64,000 nt of DNA from Candidatus Tectimicrobiota bacterium (GTDB taxonomy: Bacteria; Tectomicrobia; Entotheonellia; Entotheonellales; Entotheonellaceae), in contig BPKO01000001.1 in NCBI GenBank assembly GCA_026005175.1, positions 620,001 through 684,000 of the forward strand, in the 5' to 3' direction. The translations under genes and the position numbers were made by a program. Each line of letters opens with the position of its first letter. Within the stretch, counting starts at the first letter, position 1. Positions 29,664-40,600 of the stretch are shown here, one piece after another. Below the pieces are notes generated by a model. That model was given only the letters and a program-made list of their open reading frames with translations. It did no database searches and had not been told where the DNA came from.

Positions 29664-29791
29664 GGGTGCTCCTTCCTCCAAGTGGTCAACCCGAACGGCA
29701 AGGACCTGCTGTGGTGAGGACGGTTTGTCTCTCCTTATCGGCTGTGGTGCCGACGGGCCTGAGAGATCCTTCCCACAAAACCACCGCCGCG
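29664..29791 (-). promoter_or_regulatory. Structured leader upstream of metK
   Basis: The minus-strand gap between engB and metK contains a nested inverted repeat: CTCTC, then TCGGC, loop ACCACA, GCCGA, and GAGAG, read from about 29766 to 29726. SAM synthetase genes are often controlled by SAM riboswitches, but I cannot match this to the SAM-I, II, III, IV or SAH consensus by eye. It may be a transcription control element or simply a hairpin. Confidence 0.4.
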
Positions 29792-30397
29792 TCAAGCCGA
29801 TGATGGCCTGACGGGAGCCAGCAGCGCCAGCAAGTGCCGCCACAGCTGGGGACATCCAACACCGGTGCGTGCCGAAACGCACCACAGGGGTTCTGCTTCA
29901 GGGAGGGCCAGCACGCTGCGGATCGTCTGCAGGTGTGCTGCCTGCCGGCTCCGCGCCACTTTGTCTGCCTTGGTGGCTACGGTCACCACCGGCAGCCCCT
30001 GACTTAGCAGCCAGGCGCGCAGCTGGCAGTCCTGCGGCGTCGGCGGGTGGCGCACGTCGACAACGTGCACCACTGCCCGCAGGGTCGGCCGCTGCCGCAA
30101 GTACGTCTCAACCATGGGCCGCCAGCCCGCTTGGATCGCGCGCGGCACCTCGGCGTAGCCGTAACCGGGCAAGTCGACGAGCAAAAACCGCTCGTAAACC
30201 AGATAAAAGTTCAGCGTCTGCGTTTTCCCCGGCGTGGCGCTGGTCTTGGCCAACCCGCGGTGTCGCACCAGGGCGTTGATCAACGAGGACTTCCCCACGT
30301 TGGAGCGACCGGCAAAGGCAAGCTCGGGCACCCGCAGGCGCGGATACTGCTGCGGAGAAGTGGCGCTGACCAGAAAGCGGGCTCCCTGGCCTCTCAT
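29792..30397 (-). CDS. engB: Ribosome biogenesis GTPase EngB/YsxC
   Basis: Essential GTPase in 50S subunit assembly, 201 aa from ATG 30397, which overlaps the stop of the preceding gene (ATGA). G boxes: G1 [11 protein letters not shown]2 [11 protein letters not shown]3 [11 protein letters not shown]4 TKADKV, G5 VSARTG. Complete and normal in length. Confidence 0.96.
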   Translation of the reverse strand: MRGQGARFLVSATSPQQYPRLRVPELAFAGRSNVGKSSLINALVRHRGLAKTSATPGKTQTLNFYLVYERFLLVDLPGYGYAEVPRAIQAGWRPMVETYLRQRPTLRAVVHVVDVRHPPTPQDCQLRAWLLSQGLPVVTVATKADKVARSRQAAHLQTIRSVLALPEAEPLWCVSARTGVGCPQLWRHLLALLAPVRPSSA

Positions 30398-31725
30398 GAG
30401 TCGAAGCAATAAAGAACCAGACCGCACGGCAGCTTGGGATAGAAATAAGTGCTTTTGGGCGGCAGGCGCTCTCCACCCTGGGCAATGGCCATCAAACGCC
30501 CTAGAGGCGTTGGCCGCATCAGCACGGCCAGATCGTAAGTGCCCTGTGCCACGGCCCCGAGCACGTCGCTGCCCGCCTTGGCGTAATCGATTACCATGTC
30601 TTCCGCCGCCAGGGCCTGCCGCAGGGCTGGCAACAAGGCGTAGTGAAGAACGCTCACGTCAAGCTGCTTCCAGGCCTCGGAAACGCCGGCTTGCCGCACC
30701 TGGAGGCGCGCCGTGGCGGCAGGCACGGCGACAAGGAAGCAGCGGTCGCCGCCGCTGTAGAGGATTAACACGCTTTCTTCCTCACCCCGCCAGGTGCGCA
30801 GCTGGGTTTCCAGGTGGTGTTGCCACGCCTGCCAGGTGGTGGCCGTGGCAGGCCGGGGCTGCTCTTCGACGCGGGCCCAGGCACGCAGCCGGTCCAGGGC
30901 GTCTTCTGGCCGCCGGCGCGGCGCGAACCGCACCAGGCGGTGCGTCGGCAGCGCCACCAGGCCAGGATCGGCCGTGTTGACGAAGCACATCAGCACGTAG
31001 TCATAGAGAGCGGCCTCCTGCGAGCCTCCATGCTGCTGCCGCAAGGTGTCGCGCAGGGCCAGCGCCGTCTCGTAGCGGTGATGGCCATCGGCAATGACCA
31101 GGACCTTGTCGTGCAGGGCGTGCTGGAGGCGAGCAATACGGGCCGCGTCGGTCACCACCCACAGGCGATGGTCCATCCCTCCCCACTGGGTAGCGACTTG
31201 GGGGGGCTGGGCCAGAACCGGAGCCAACAGGGCCTCCACGCGGCGGGAAGGATCGTCGTAGAGAGCAAAAATGGGGCTCAAGTTGGCGTGGCAAGCCAAC
31301 CACAGCCGCAAAAGATCGGCCTTAGGACCGGCCAGGGTTTGCTCGTGGGGGAAAATCACCCCGTTGCGATAGTCTTCGAGGCGTGCAAGGCCAAAGATGC
31401 CGGTGCGCGTCAGGGAGGTGCCGCCGAGGGTAAAGTCCTGCTGGTAGACGTAAAGCGCCGGGCTGCTTTCGCAAACGAGCACACCGTCGCGGCGCCACCG
31501 CTGCAGGAGCGCTGCCGCGCGCGTGAAGCGGTTGTTCGTTTCAGTATCCTCGGCGTATTCAGCGCCCAGGATGAGATGGACCATGTTATACGGGCTTTGC
31601 TGCAAGTACGCCTGCCGCTCGGCAGCATCGATCACGTCGTAAGGCGGCGACATCACCTCACTGAGGTCTGGAACCACCTTGAGATGAAAGCGCCAGCCAC
31701 GAAAGGGCATCAGTTGCAGGGGCAT
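30394..31725 (-). CDS. DUF1015 family protein
   Basis: 443 aa from ATG 31725 (ATG 31710 is an alternative). Matches the DUF1015 pattern: PFRGWRFHLKVVPDLSEVMSPPYDVID at the start, and the conserved ADGHHRYETAL segment, which resembles a serine-kinase/ParB-like active loop. Function in this group is unsettled; some relatives are annotated as SerK-like ADP-dependent serine kinases. Its coupling to engB is by four-base overlap. Confidence 0.85.
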   Translation of the reverse strand: MPLQLMPFRGWRFHLKVVPDLSEVMSPPYDVIDAAERQAYLQQSPYNMVHLILGAEYAEDTETNNRFTRAAALLQRWRRDGVLVCESSPALYVYQQDFTLGGTSLTRTGIFGLARLEDYRNGVIFPHEQTLAGPKADLLRLWLACHANLSPIFALYDDPSRRVEALLAPVLAQPPQVATQWGGMDHRLWVVTDAARIARLQHALHDKVLVIADGHHRYETALALRDTLRQQHGGSQEAALYDYVLMCFVNTADPGLVALPTHRLVRFAPRRRPEDALDRLRAWARVEEQPRPATATTWQAWQHHLETQLRTWRGEEESVLILYSGGDRCFLVAVPAATARLQVRQAGVSEAWKQLDVSVLHYALLPALRQALAAEDMVIDYAKAGSDVLGAVAQGTYDLAVLMRPTPLGRLMAIAQGGERLPPKSTYFYPKLPCGLVLYCFDS

Positions 31726-31771
31726 GTCGCTGTCCGCACCCGTTGGAAACGCGTCGTAGAGGGGGAGGCCG

Positions 31772-34520
31772 TCAGGACCGCCGCCAGCGGCGGCGGTCCG
31801 CCGTACGCCGGTGGACAACCTCCATGAGCGCAGGGTAAGTATACCCCGCGGCGGGTTCGGATGACGATCCTGGTGCCTCTTCTCCCCGCGTGGCCATGAT
31901 CACTTGACGCACGACGATCTCCGCGATGAAGAAGCCGAGCGCCACCAGGACCAGCCACGGCCAGAGATCCTGCAAGGTCGTGAAGTCTTGACCGCTAGAG
32001 GCAAAGAGCACGGCGGCCGCTTCCTGTGGTGCGTCGAGGCGCAGCACTTGTCCCCCCGTACGTTCGGCCAGGCGGTTGAGCAAGCCGTAGTTGGTATCCA
32101 GCCCAAGGTACTCGGGCGAATAGGGCACGGCAACCCCCACGGTTTTGGGCCCCAGGGTGGTGCCGTTGTGCGTGCCCACCAAGGTGAGCAGGTAATCCCC
32201 GTTGCCGCGCAGGGGAAACTGGCCACGGTAGCGGCCGGGAGCGACCTGGGTAAAGGCCACCGGCAGGGTCTCGTGCTGCGGCGTCAGCAGGCGTCCCTGG
32301 AGTTGCAAGTGGTTGACAAAGCGGTTCGCTGCATCGTAGACATCGGCCTGCACCACCCCGTGGCCCTCGCGCACGTCAACCCGCACCTCAAAGCTCTCCG
32401 TGGTGACTTTGCGCTGCAGCCAGCGCACCAGCTGGGCCGCAAACCGCGGGAACTGGGGCCAGCGCACCCATTCCCGCCCCCAGCGGGCCGACAAGTCGGC
32501 GGTAAAAGCCGCGGTGCGCCCCAGCCCGTAGCGCTGCACGGCAAGCAGCGGATCGCCCTTGGGCGTGGCCAGCAGAATTTCGGCGGCCGGTTTGCCATAG
32601 GTGACGATGTAGCCATAGAGGGGAGGCAGTTGGGCCAGCGCTAGGCCCTGCAAGATCTCGTGCTCGCGTTGCAGCACGGGCTGGAAGGGCTGCTCCTCAA
32701 TGAGTTCGCGGGCCACGAGCATCGTCTCCGCAGTAAAAATACGCGGGATGTGGAGAGGGTCGTCGGTATAGTAGCTGCGCCCGTTGCCCCAGTGGGCAAT
32801 GGCCGCCATCAGCGTGCGGTCTGCGTCTTTGCCCACAGCCACCGTGGTCACCGTGATGTGGTGCGCCGCCGCATCGCGCAGCAATGCCTCGAAGTCCATG
32901 TTGGGGGTAAGGCCGTCGGAGAGGGCAATCAGGTGCTTCTTGACCGCCTGCACTTCCTTAAGTGCCCGGATCCCCTCTGCCAGCGCCTTGTAAAGGTCGG
33001 TGCCACCACCGTGGGTCAGCGCCGAGAGCCGCCCGGCGATCTGCTCGCGCCTGCCGGCCCTCGCTGATGGGCACCGTCCACTCCCAGTCGGCGTTGAAGG
33101 CCAGCAACCCCACCTGGTCAAAGGGGTTGAGGAGCTTCAGGGCGGAGAAGGCGGCAATTTTGGCCACCTCCAGCTTCGTGGTGCGGTCGTCGAAGCGCCG
33201 CACCCCGTTGCCGCCGTCCACGCTCCCGCCCATGCTGTCGGAGCGGTCGATGACCATCACCAGGCATAGGCTGGGAATGGACATTTTGGTGGGGACGTCC
33301 ATGTCCACCGGCAGCACTTTCTCTAGGGGGGTGCGGTAGTAACCGCCAGCGCCAAAGCTCTTTTCACCCCCCACCATGAGCAGTCCGCCGCCCATATCGC
33401 GCACATAGCGCTCGAGGATTTCCATCTGGGACACGGAGATGCCAAAGCCGGGGACGTTGTCGAAAATGAGGGCGTCATAACGCAGGTAGCCGCTCAAGGC
33501 GTGGGGCAGATCGCTCCAGGGGCGGGTCTCCACGGCCAGCCCCTGCTGGCGCAAGGCCTCGACCAGATACCCGGCGTGCTCGGGCTGTTCGTAAAGCACG
33601 AGTACCTTGGGCGGGCCCACCACCTCAGTAAACGCCTGCCAGCGGTTGTTGTCGGCCACAGTGTCGCGGGCGCTGTTGACGACGAGCTCGAAAAGGTGTA
33701 CTCCCTCCTCGTCCGTCTGCTGGCGAAAGCTGAAGCGATTCTTCCCCGGTTGCAGCACTACCTCGTGGCGCCCGACAAAGACCCCGCCGCGAAAGAGCTC
33801 CAGCGAGGCCGGGGTCTCGTGGGTGCTCGACACCACCGCTTCTACCTGGTAGGGCGCCCCCGCGGCCACCTGCGGTGGCACCACCAGTTTTTCCGCCCGC
33901 ACTTCGGCGTCGCCGGCCAGGGGGGCGAGGGGCACCGGAAACACGGGCGCGCCCAGCGATCCGGCAACCACCGCGGCCTCCAGGGCAGACTCCACATTCT
34001 CGTTGCCGTCACTGAGCAGCACCAGGCGTCGCGCGCCGCGGGGAGGAAAACTGGCCAGCCCCAAACGAAGCGCGGCGGCGATGTTGGTGCTCGTGCCTTC
34101 AACCTCCGAGGCCACTTCGGTGAAATGCGCGCTGTGCGACACGGCGTGCTCCAGGGCCGCCTCGGCACCAAAGACCACCAGTCCCACGCCGTCCCGGGGC
34201 CGCTTGGCGCGACTGACGGCGCGGATAAATTCCAAGGCCTGCTCCCGGACTGCCGTGGCCACGCTGTGTGACATGTCGAGCAAAAAGACGACGTTGGCCT
34301 GGTCAGCCGCCTGTGCCAGCACGAGGCGCAGCAAAGCGGCAACGAGCAGCACGAAGGTGGCCAGCCGCAAGCCCAGCAGGAGGCGGCGCCAGCGGGGGGG
34401 GAGGCGCCGCGGCGAGCGGGCAAGCCAGTAAAAGAGGAGCGGGGCGAGGAGCAGCAGCCCCAGAAAGTAAGGGAAAAAAAGCCGCAGTTGCACGCCTTCG
34501 GCTACCCCTGGCGGCACCAT
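31772..34520 (-). CDS. Membrane protein with two VWA domains and a glutamine amidotransferase-like domain (frame disrupted)
   Basis: About 915 aa after repair, from ATG 34520 (AGGAG upstream; overlaps the previous stop). Two N-terminal helices (FFPYFLGLLLLAPLLFYW, LATFVLLVAALL) are followed by a first VWA domain with MIDAS LLDMSHS and LLSDGNENVES. Then come an Ig-like region and a GATase-1-like domain (VLVLYEQPEHAG to GGGLLMVGGEKSFGAGGYY). A second VWA domain has VIDRSDSMGGS and ALSDGLTPN, and there is one C-terminal helix (LVLVALGFFIAEIVV). The frame breaks at about 33058-33060, where one extra C in GGCCC explains it. Probably a metal-ion-dependent scaffold of the MoxR cluster. Confidence 0.83.
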
Positions 34521-36349
34521 ACCAGCCACTCTCCTAGCAAGATCCCTACTGCCCCAAGCAAAAGGTATGGCCAAAGGGGAGCCGTGGCCATGCTATCGTG
34601 CGGCAGGGCTGAGGCCTTCTCTGGCCCGAGCGGGGGCACCTTGTTGGCCGGGTTGATGTCTGATTCGGCGGCGTCGAGCAAGTTGACGGCCAGGTAGCGC
34701 TTCTGCTCTCCGGCTCGGAAAATATACACCCCCACGCGCTCCGCCTCGGTAAACCACCACGGATTTCCCGATACCGTATAGTCACGCCGCTTGCCCTGCG
34801 GGTCCTGAACTTCCACCTGCCGCACCGGCAAATCGAAAAACACCGGGTAAGGCATGCCGGCTTGAATTTGTCCCGCTGCCGCCTCCTCCTGCTGGGGCCG
34901 TACCCAGCGCAGCACGTTGCGCATGAACACCGGAAAGGCCACCCGCAGGGGAAAGTCTGACTGCAGCAGATCGAAGCCGAGCACCGCCAGCCGCAGGGAG
35001 GGGGTCTCCAGCACACTGAGTAGCGCCGTTCCTTCTGCATCGACCAGGCTGCGGGCTTCCCCTTGCGGCCGGATGGCCAGCGCCCGCTCGACCTGTACTT
35101 CGCTGAAGTCGACAAACTGCAAGAGCGGATGCTGGCTGTCCCAGTCCAGAATGCGGGGCTTGCGCACCTGGCCAACGGTGGCGAAGCGGGCGTCTGGGGG
35201 CACCGTGTTGATGAGCAGGAAATTGCCTTGGTGTAAAGGCGGTGGCGGCACGCCGTTGAAAATCAGCAGCTGATTGGCCTCGAGCAGGCGTGGCAAGGCC
35301 TCGGCCGTTACCCCCGGCACCACGTTCACCAGCACCCCAGGGGTGGCGGCAAGCAGCTTCTCCAGGAAGAAGTTGCTCTCGCCCACCAGCAGCACCCACG
35401 TCTGGGCCGGCGCCGCCAGCACCCCATAGGCCCGGTTGTCGAGCGCAAAGTCGTCATCGACTTCGATTTCTGCCGTTGCCACGCCACGGCGTTCTGCCGC
35501 CACCGTGGCCACCAGCGTCTCTTGCTGCCCGGGGGCAAGTTGCAAAACGCGCTCCAGAAGCCGGTAGCGCCACAGAGTCACGCGCAGGGGCACCGTCATG
35601 GGGTGTGCAGAAAAGTTCTGCACGGTGACCAGCATCTCATAGTCGGTGTCCGCGTCGAGGACTTTGCGAAAGGCCAGACGGGTGATGCCCACGTTGGTGT
35701 CGCCTCCCTCGATGCGCAGGTGGCGAATTCCGTGCTGGCGCAGGTCGAGGTCTCCCAGATGCGGGTAGGCGCCATCGCCAATGACCACCACCTCGCGGCG
35801 GCTGCTGCCCTGGGTGAAGGAAAGGGCCAGCAGCAAGGCTTCCCGCATGTTGCCCGGGGCATCGCTGGCGCGCAGGGCGGTGATGGCCTGCCGCAGCAGC
35901 GCCTTGTCCTCGGTGAAAAATGTCACCACCCGCGGCTGCCGGCCGGCGGCAATGACCGCCATCTGCCGCCCGTGGGGCAGCTGGTCCAGAAGGCGAAGGG
36001 CTTGCTGCTGCGCAAGGGCGAAGCGCGTTCCTTGGGGTGTCCGCGCCTGCATGCTGGCGCTGACGTCGAGCACCAGCACTACGTCTTTGCTTGCCGCCAC
36101 CGGATACGTGCGCACCGGGCGGGCCAGTCCGGCCGTTAGCAGCAGCACGAGAAGGATCTGCAGGAGCAGCGGCAAATTCTGCACCAGGCGGTGGAATCCC
36201 AGGGTGCCGTGGGCTTCCCGCGCCACGCTTTCCCACAAGAAAAGGGTGCTCACCTGCACGTCGCGGCGGCGCCGGCGCAGCGTGTGCAATATGATGAGAA
36301 GGGGAATCAAGGCGAGGAGTGCGAAAGCCGTTGGATAGAGCCAGAGCAC
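34502..36349 (-). CDS. BatA-like VWA membrane protein
   Basis: 615 aa from GTG 36349 (GGAGGGAGGCG upstream). An N-terminal BatA-type membrane region (LIPLLIILHTLRRRRRDVQVSTLFLW, the aerotolerance N-domain) and second helix (LPLLLQILLVLLLTAGLA) lead to a VWA domain with MIDAS motif LDVSASMQA. After it lies a GATase/ThuA-like region (VPGVTAEALPRLLEANQLLIF) and a C-terminal helix. It overlaps the next gene by 19 bases. Known BatA-type proteins act with MoxR ATPases, probably in maturing or checking envelope proteins. Confidence 0.85.
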   Translation of the reverse strand: MLWLYPTAFALLALIPLLIILHTLRRRRRDVQVSTLFLWESVAREAHGTLGFHRLVQNLPLLLQILLVLLLTAGLARPVRTYPVAASKDVVLVLDVSASMQARTPQGTRFALAQQQALRLLDQLPHGRQMAVIAAGRQPRVVTFFTEDKALLRQAITALRASDAPGNMREALLLALSFTQGSSRREVVVIGDGAYPHLGDLDLRQHGIRHLRIEGGDTNVGITRLAFRKVLDADTDYEMLVTVQNFSAHPMTVPLRVTLWRYRLLERVLQLAPGQQETLVATVAAERRGVATAEIEVDDDFALDNRAYGVLAAPAQTWVLLVGESNFFLEKLLAATPGVLVNVVPGVTAEALPRLLEANQLLIFNGVPPPPLHQGNFLLINTVPPDARFATVGQVRKPRILDWDSQHPLLQFVDFSEVQVERALAIRPQGEARSLVDAEGTALLSVLETPSLRLAVLGFDLLQSDFPLRVAFPVFMRNVLRWVRPQQEEAAAGQIQAGMPYPVFFDLPVRQVEVQDPQGKRRDYTVSGNPWWFTEAERVGVYIFRAGEQKRYLAVNLLDAAESDINPANKVPPLGPEKASALPHDSMATAPLWPYLLLGAVGILLGEWLVWCRQG

Positions 36350-36367
36350 CGGCGCGCCTCCCTCCGG

Positions 36368-37249
36368 CTAGTGGAGGTAAAATCCGCGTCGCAAGTAGCG
36401 CAGCACCAGGTCTTCGAAAGGCACTGCCGTGGTGGTCCGCAAGTACTCGATGTGGCGCTGGGCACAGAACGCCTCGAGCTGTGCAAAGTAGTCGGCCAGC
36501 TTCTGGTGGTACAGCTCGAGCAAGCGCCGGTTCACGGTGAGTTTACGCTGGCGCGTTCCCTCGATGTCGCACAAGCGTACCGCGCCGCTGAAGCGGGGCG
36601 CGATCTCGGCAGGGTCGACGAGGTGAATCGCCAGCACGTCGAAGCGGGCCATGACCAGGGCTTCGAGCCCGCGCTTGTAGCCGCCGGCATCGAAAAAGTC
36701 GCTGATGACCACTGCCAGGCCGGCACGCCCGCTCTGCCGGGCGTAGGTGCTGAGCACGCGGTTGAGGTCCGTCCCGCCCTCGCAGGAGAGCGCCTCAAAA
36801 TAGCGCAGCAGCGCGAGGATCTGCGCCTTTCCCCGCTGCGGCGGCAACGGGGTGCCTAGTTCATCGGCAAAGGCGACGGCCCCCACCCGATCGAGGGCGT
36901 GCAGGCCGATATAGCCCAGAGCCGCCGCTACCCGCCTGGCCACATCCAGCTTGGGCGGTTGTCCCAGGCGCATCGACTGGCTGGTATCGACCAGCAAGTG
37001 GACCGTGAGGTCCTCCTCGGCGGTGAACACCTTGACAAAGAGGCGATCCAGGCGCCCGTAGACGTTCCAGTCGATGTAGCGAAAGTCGTCACCGGGGTCA
37101 TAGCGGCGGTAATCGCTAAACTCCAGGCTCAGGCCGCGGCGGGGCGTCCGCTGCTCTCCTGGCTGGCGGCTGCGAAAGGCTCGGCGAGCAAGCAGGCGGA
37201 GCGTTTCCAGCTTGCGCAAGAAGTCAGCATCAAACAGCGTGCTGGCCAT
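36368..37249 (-). CDS. DUF58 domain protein
   Basis: 293 aa from ATG 37249. The DUF58 signature is GLSLEFSDYRRYDPGDD followed by FRYIDWNVYGRLDRLFVKVF, and a VWA-like fold carries VDTSQSM. This protein regularly lies between moxR and the VWA genes and is thought to bridge the ATPase and membrane partners. Soluble as predicted from sequence. It starts nine bases after the moxR stop. Confidence 0.93.
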   Translation of the reverse strand: MASTLFDADFLRKLETLRLLARRAFRSRQPGEQRTPRRGLSLEFSDYRRYDPGDDFRYIDWNVYGRLDRLFVKVFTAEEDLTVHLLVDTSQSMRLGQPPKLDVARRVAAALGYIGLHALDRVGAVAFADELGTPLPPQRGKAQILALLRYFEALSCEGGTDLNRVLSTYARQSGRAGLAVVISDFFDAGGYKRGLEALVMARFDVLAIHLVDPAEIAPRFSGAVRLCDIEGTRQRKLTVNRRLLELYHQKLADYFAQLEAFCAQRHIEYLRTTTAVPFEDLVLRYLRRGFYLH

Positions 37250-37257
37250 CCCACCTC

Positions 37258-38271
<1,014 letters not shown>

Positions 38272-38284
38272 TGCGCTGCCTCCT

Positions 38285-39811
38285 TCAACGCGCCGCGGGT
38301 TCATGGATAACACCAATGGCCAGAAAATAGTCACGCACCTGCTCGCGGTAGGCGCGCGGGATGCGTTCCTGTGTCAAGACGTCTTCGGCGGCTCGGCGAT
38401 AGTGTACGCTCACCGCCTCAGGGGACACGTTGGCCTGGTTGAGCACCGGCAAATAGCGAATGTAGCTCAGTCGCATCGCCCCTTCGCCACTGGGCACCGG
38501 AACCTCAGAGAGCGGGGCTGAGGACTCACGCAGGGGCGAGGGCGTTCCTTGCTGCGCATACCGTGAGAAGCCAAAACTCTCGTCCATGCCGGGCGCCGTG
38601 AAGTCTTCCAGGGCCGGCATGTCTTCAGAGAACATGGCCTCGTCTTCTCCGCCAGCCGCCTCCCCTTGTTCGGGTCGCGTCCGCGTGTGGGTCTGGCTGG
38701 CTGTGGCGTCACTGGCAGCCTTGCCCTGCAGGGCACGCGCCGTGTACTCGAGGGCTTGCCGGGCTCGCTCCAAGTGTTCCAGTTCTTCCAGGACTTGCTG
38801 CCGCTGCACGATTTCTTCGAGCAAGCGCCGCGCCGCCGCAAGGTTCCCGGCACGCAAGTCCTCAAGCAGCCGCTCGAACTCGGCACTGTGCTCTCCTGCC
38901 TGGCGACTCAGGCGCAGGATACCCTGCTCGGCCACCGAAAGCACTTCACGGGGCAGCGTCTCATGCTGCAGCAGCTGCAAGAGCTGCTGCAGCTCTTGCT
39001 TGAGGCTCTGCCGCGACACAAACACCTCCTGGGCAACCACCGCGCCAGGGCTGCTGAGCAGGGCGCGCTGGCGCAGCTCGTGCTGCATGCGCTCCAGGTA
39101 CTGCTGCAGCGAGGACACGCGTTCGGTCGCTGCCGCTTTGGATTCTCCCTCCTGCTGCTGCAGGCCCCGGCCGAGCTGCTGCAGGTGGCGGGCCAGCAAC
39201 AGACTGCGCTCGAGCTGCTCGCGCCGCGCTAGCTCCTCTAGGCGCCGCCCCCAGCGCTCCAGCCGCTGGCCCTCACGTACTACCTCTTGCGCCGCTTGCT
39301 CTGCCGCCAAGTTGTCAAAAAACCGTACTGGGCCGATGGGCAAGACGGCGAGCGCGACGAGGGCACCCAGGCACGGCACCACCCCCCAAGCGCGACGGGG
39401 CACGCGCAACGGGAACACCAGTCTCGGATCGACTTGCGCCGCCTGGCGATTGGCTTCGGCAAGCAGCGCCGTCAGAAAGGGGTGGGCAGGCGCCCGCTGC
39501 AAATACTCGTACGCCGTGCTCAAGCGCTCATGCAGGCGCAACACGCAGTCGGCACGGGCTAGAACCGGCAGGGCGTCAGCGCGCATGCGCCAGGCCAGCC
39601 CCAGAAACACTAGCCCTGCCAGCCCCAGCAGGCCGCCGTAAACAAGAAGCGGGGACAGCGGCCAGCCCGCCAGAACCATCCCCGCAGTCACCACTACCCC
39701 CGCGCCGCTCCCTGCCAGCAGCACATCTAGAGCACAGGCCACGCGCCGCACCAAAAGGGCACGCCGCCGCAGCCGCCGCGCCGCACGCTCTAAGGGCTCA
39801 TGGGTAGACAC
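38285..39811 (-). CDS. Membrane-anchored coiled-coil protein of unknown function
   Basis: 508 aa from GTG 39811 (GGGAGGATAAG upstream). Two adjacent N-terminal helices (LLAGSGAGVVVTAGMVLAGW and LLGLAGLVFLGLAW) and a third near residue 150 (LGALVALAVLPIGPV) precede a long Glu/Gln/Arg/Leu-rich region (about 180-370) likely to form coiled coils. An acidic linker and a C-terminal helical segment (AAEDVLTQERIPRAYREQVRDYFLAI) follow; that last segment resembles tails of DUF4175-type proteins. No enzyme motif is seen. Operon position links it to MoxR. Confidence 0.6.
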   Translation of the reverse strand: MSTHEPLERAARRLRRRALLVRRVACALDVLLAGSGAGVVVTAGMVLAGWPLSPLLVYGGLLGLAGLVFLGLAWRMRADALPVLARADCVLRLHERLSTAYEYLQRAPAHPFLTALLAEANRQAAQVDPRLVFPLRVPRRAWGVVPCLGALVALAVLPIGPVRFFDNLAAEQAAQEVVREGQRLERWGRRLEELARREQLERSLLLARHLQQLGRGLQQQEGESKAAATERVSSLQQYLERMQHELRQRALLSSPGAVVAQEVFVSRQSLKQELQQLLQLLQHETLPREVLSVAEQGILRLSRQAGEHSAEFERLLEDLRAGNLAAARRLLEEIVQRQQVLEELEHLERARQALEYTARALQGKAASDATASQTHTRTRPEQGEAAGGEDEAMFSEDMPALEDFTAPGMDESFGFSRYAQQGTPSPLRESSAPLSEVPVPSGEGAMRLSYIRYLPVLNQANVSPEAVSVHYRRAAEDVLTQERIPRAYREQVRDYFLAIGVIHEPAAR

Positions 39812-39814
39812 GGC

Positions 39815-40600
39815 TTATCCTCCCTCGGCAGCGGCGGCAGCCCGTTGCAGCCGCCGCGCTCGAACGGTAGCGATTATAAGCGAGGCTAGCACAAGAAGCA
39901 AATGGAGCGCAACCGTCGCACGCCAGCCACGCAGGGTTAGGCCGGCAATAGCGATACTGCCCAGGCGCTGTGGCCAGATGCTGGTGTCGACAAAGGCGAG
40001 GACCGGATTGCCCAGGGGCACAATAAACCCGCTGCCCAGAAGGAAAAAGACGTAACACAGCCGCACCAGAATGTAGAGAAGGAATTCGTCCCGCTCGAGC
40101 CACAGCAGAAGCGTCACGCCCAGCACGCGATAGCTCCCCGCACACACCCCCACGGTAAGCATGCCATACGCCACGTGGGCAAGGGATTCGCCGGCAACCC
40201 CGGCCGCCAGCAGCAACAAGGGCAGCGAGATCCCGGCAAAGAGCACGAGGTCCAGAAGTCCTGCTGCCACGTAGCCACGCACGAACGCTGCGGCCGGCAA
40301 GGGCGTCACCGCCAGCCAGTCCCGCAGCAGCGCATACGAGGCACCAAACTGCTTTCGTGCGCCCTGCGTGAAGTTGAGATACGTCAAGATGATGACCATC
40401 GTGCCGCCCAAGGCATTGTAGGTAAACGGCAGATCGCGCAGGCTCACCAGGCCTTCCTTGGGCCAAGTGATAAACAGCACAATGGCCAGCACGATGAGAT
40501 AATTGAAGGCATGCGACCAGCGTGGCCCCGGCGCCAGGAATTCGCGGAGTCCGTCGCGAAAGACCGGGTTGGCCAGAGCACGCCGCAAGGGAACCCACAT
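39815..40600 (-). CDS. Multi-span membrane protein, ABC-2 permease-like
   Basis: 261 aa from ATG 40600, which overlaps the previous stop (TAATG). About six or seven hydrophobic helices (for example NYLIVLAIVLFITW, LLDLVLFAGISLPLLLLAAG, LLYILVRLCYVFFLLGSGF). The loop DWLAVTPLPAAAFVRGYVAAG recalls ABC-2 type permeases, which need a separate ATPase; none is encoded nearby. Function is not known. Confidence 0.55.
   Translation of the reverse strand: MWVPLRRALANPVFRDGLREFLAPGPRWSHAFNYLIVLAIVLFITWPKEGLVSLRDLPFTYNALGGTMVIILTYLNFTQGARKQFGASYALLRDWLAVTPLPAAAFVRGYVAAGLLDLVLFAGISLPLLLLAAGVAGESLAHVAYGMLTVGVCAGSYRVLGVTLLLWLERDEFLLYILVRLCYVFFLLGSGFIVPLGNPVLAFVDTSIWPQRLGSIAIAGLTLRGWRATVALHLLLVLASLIIATVRARRLQRAAAAAEGG

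Noticed and set aside
29664-29791. Known SAM or SAH riboswitch, or a tRNA, before metK
   Set aside because: Conserved cores of SAM-I, SAM-II and SAH elements are not visible, and no T-loop or anticodon arm is present.
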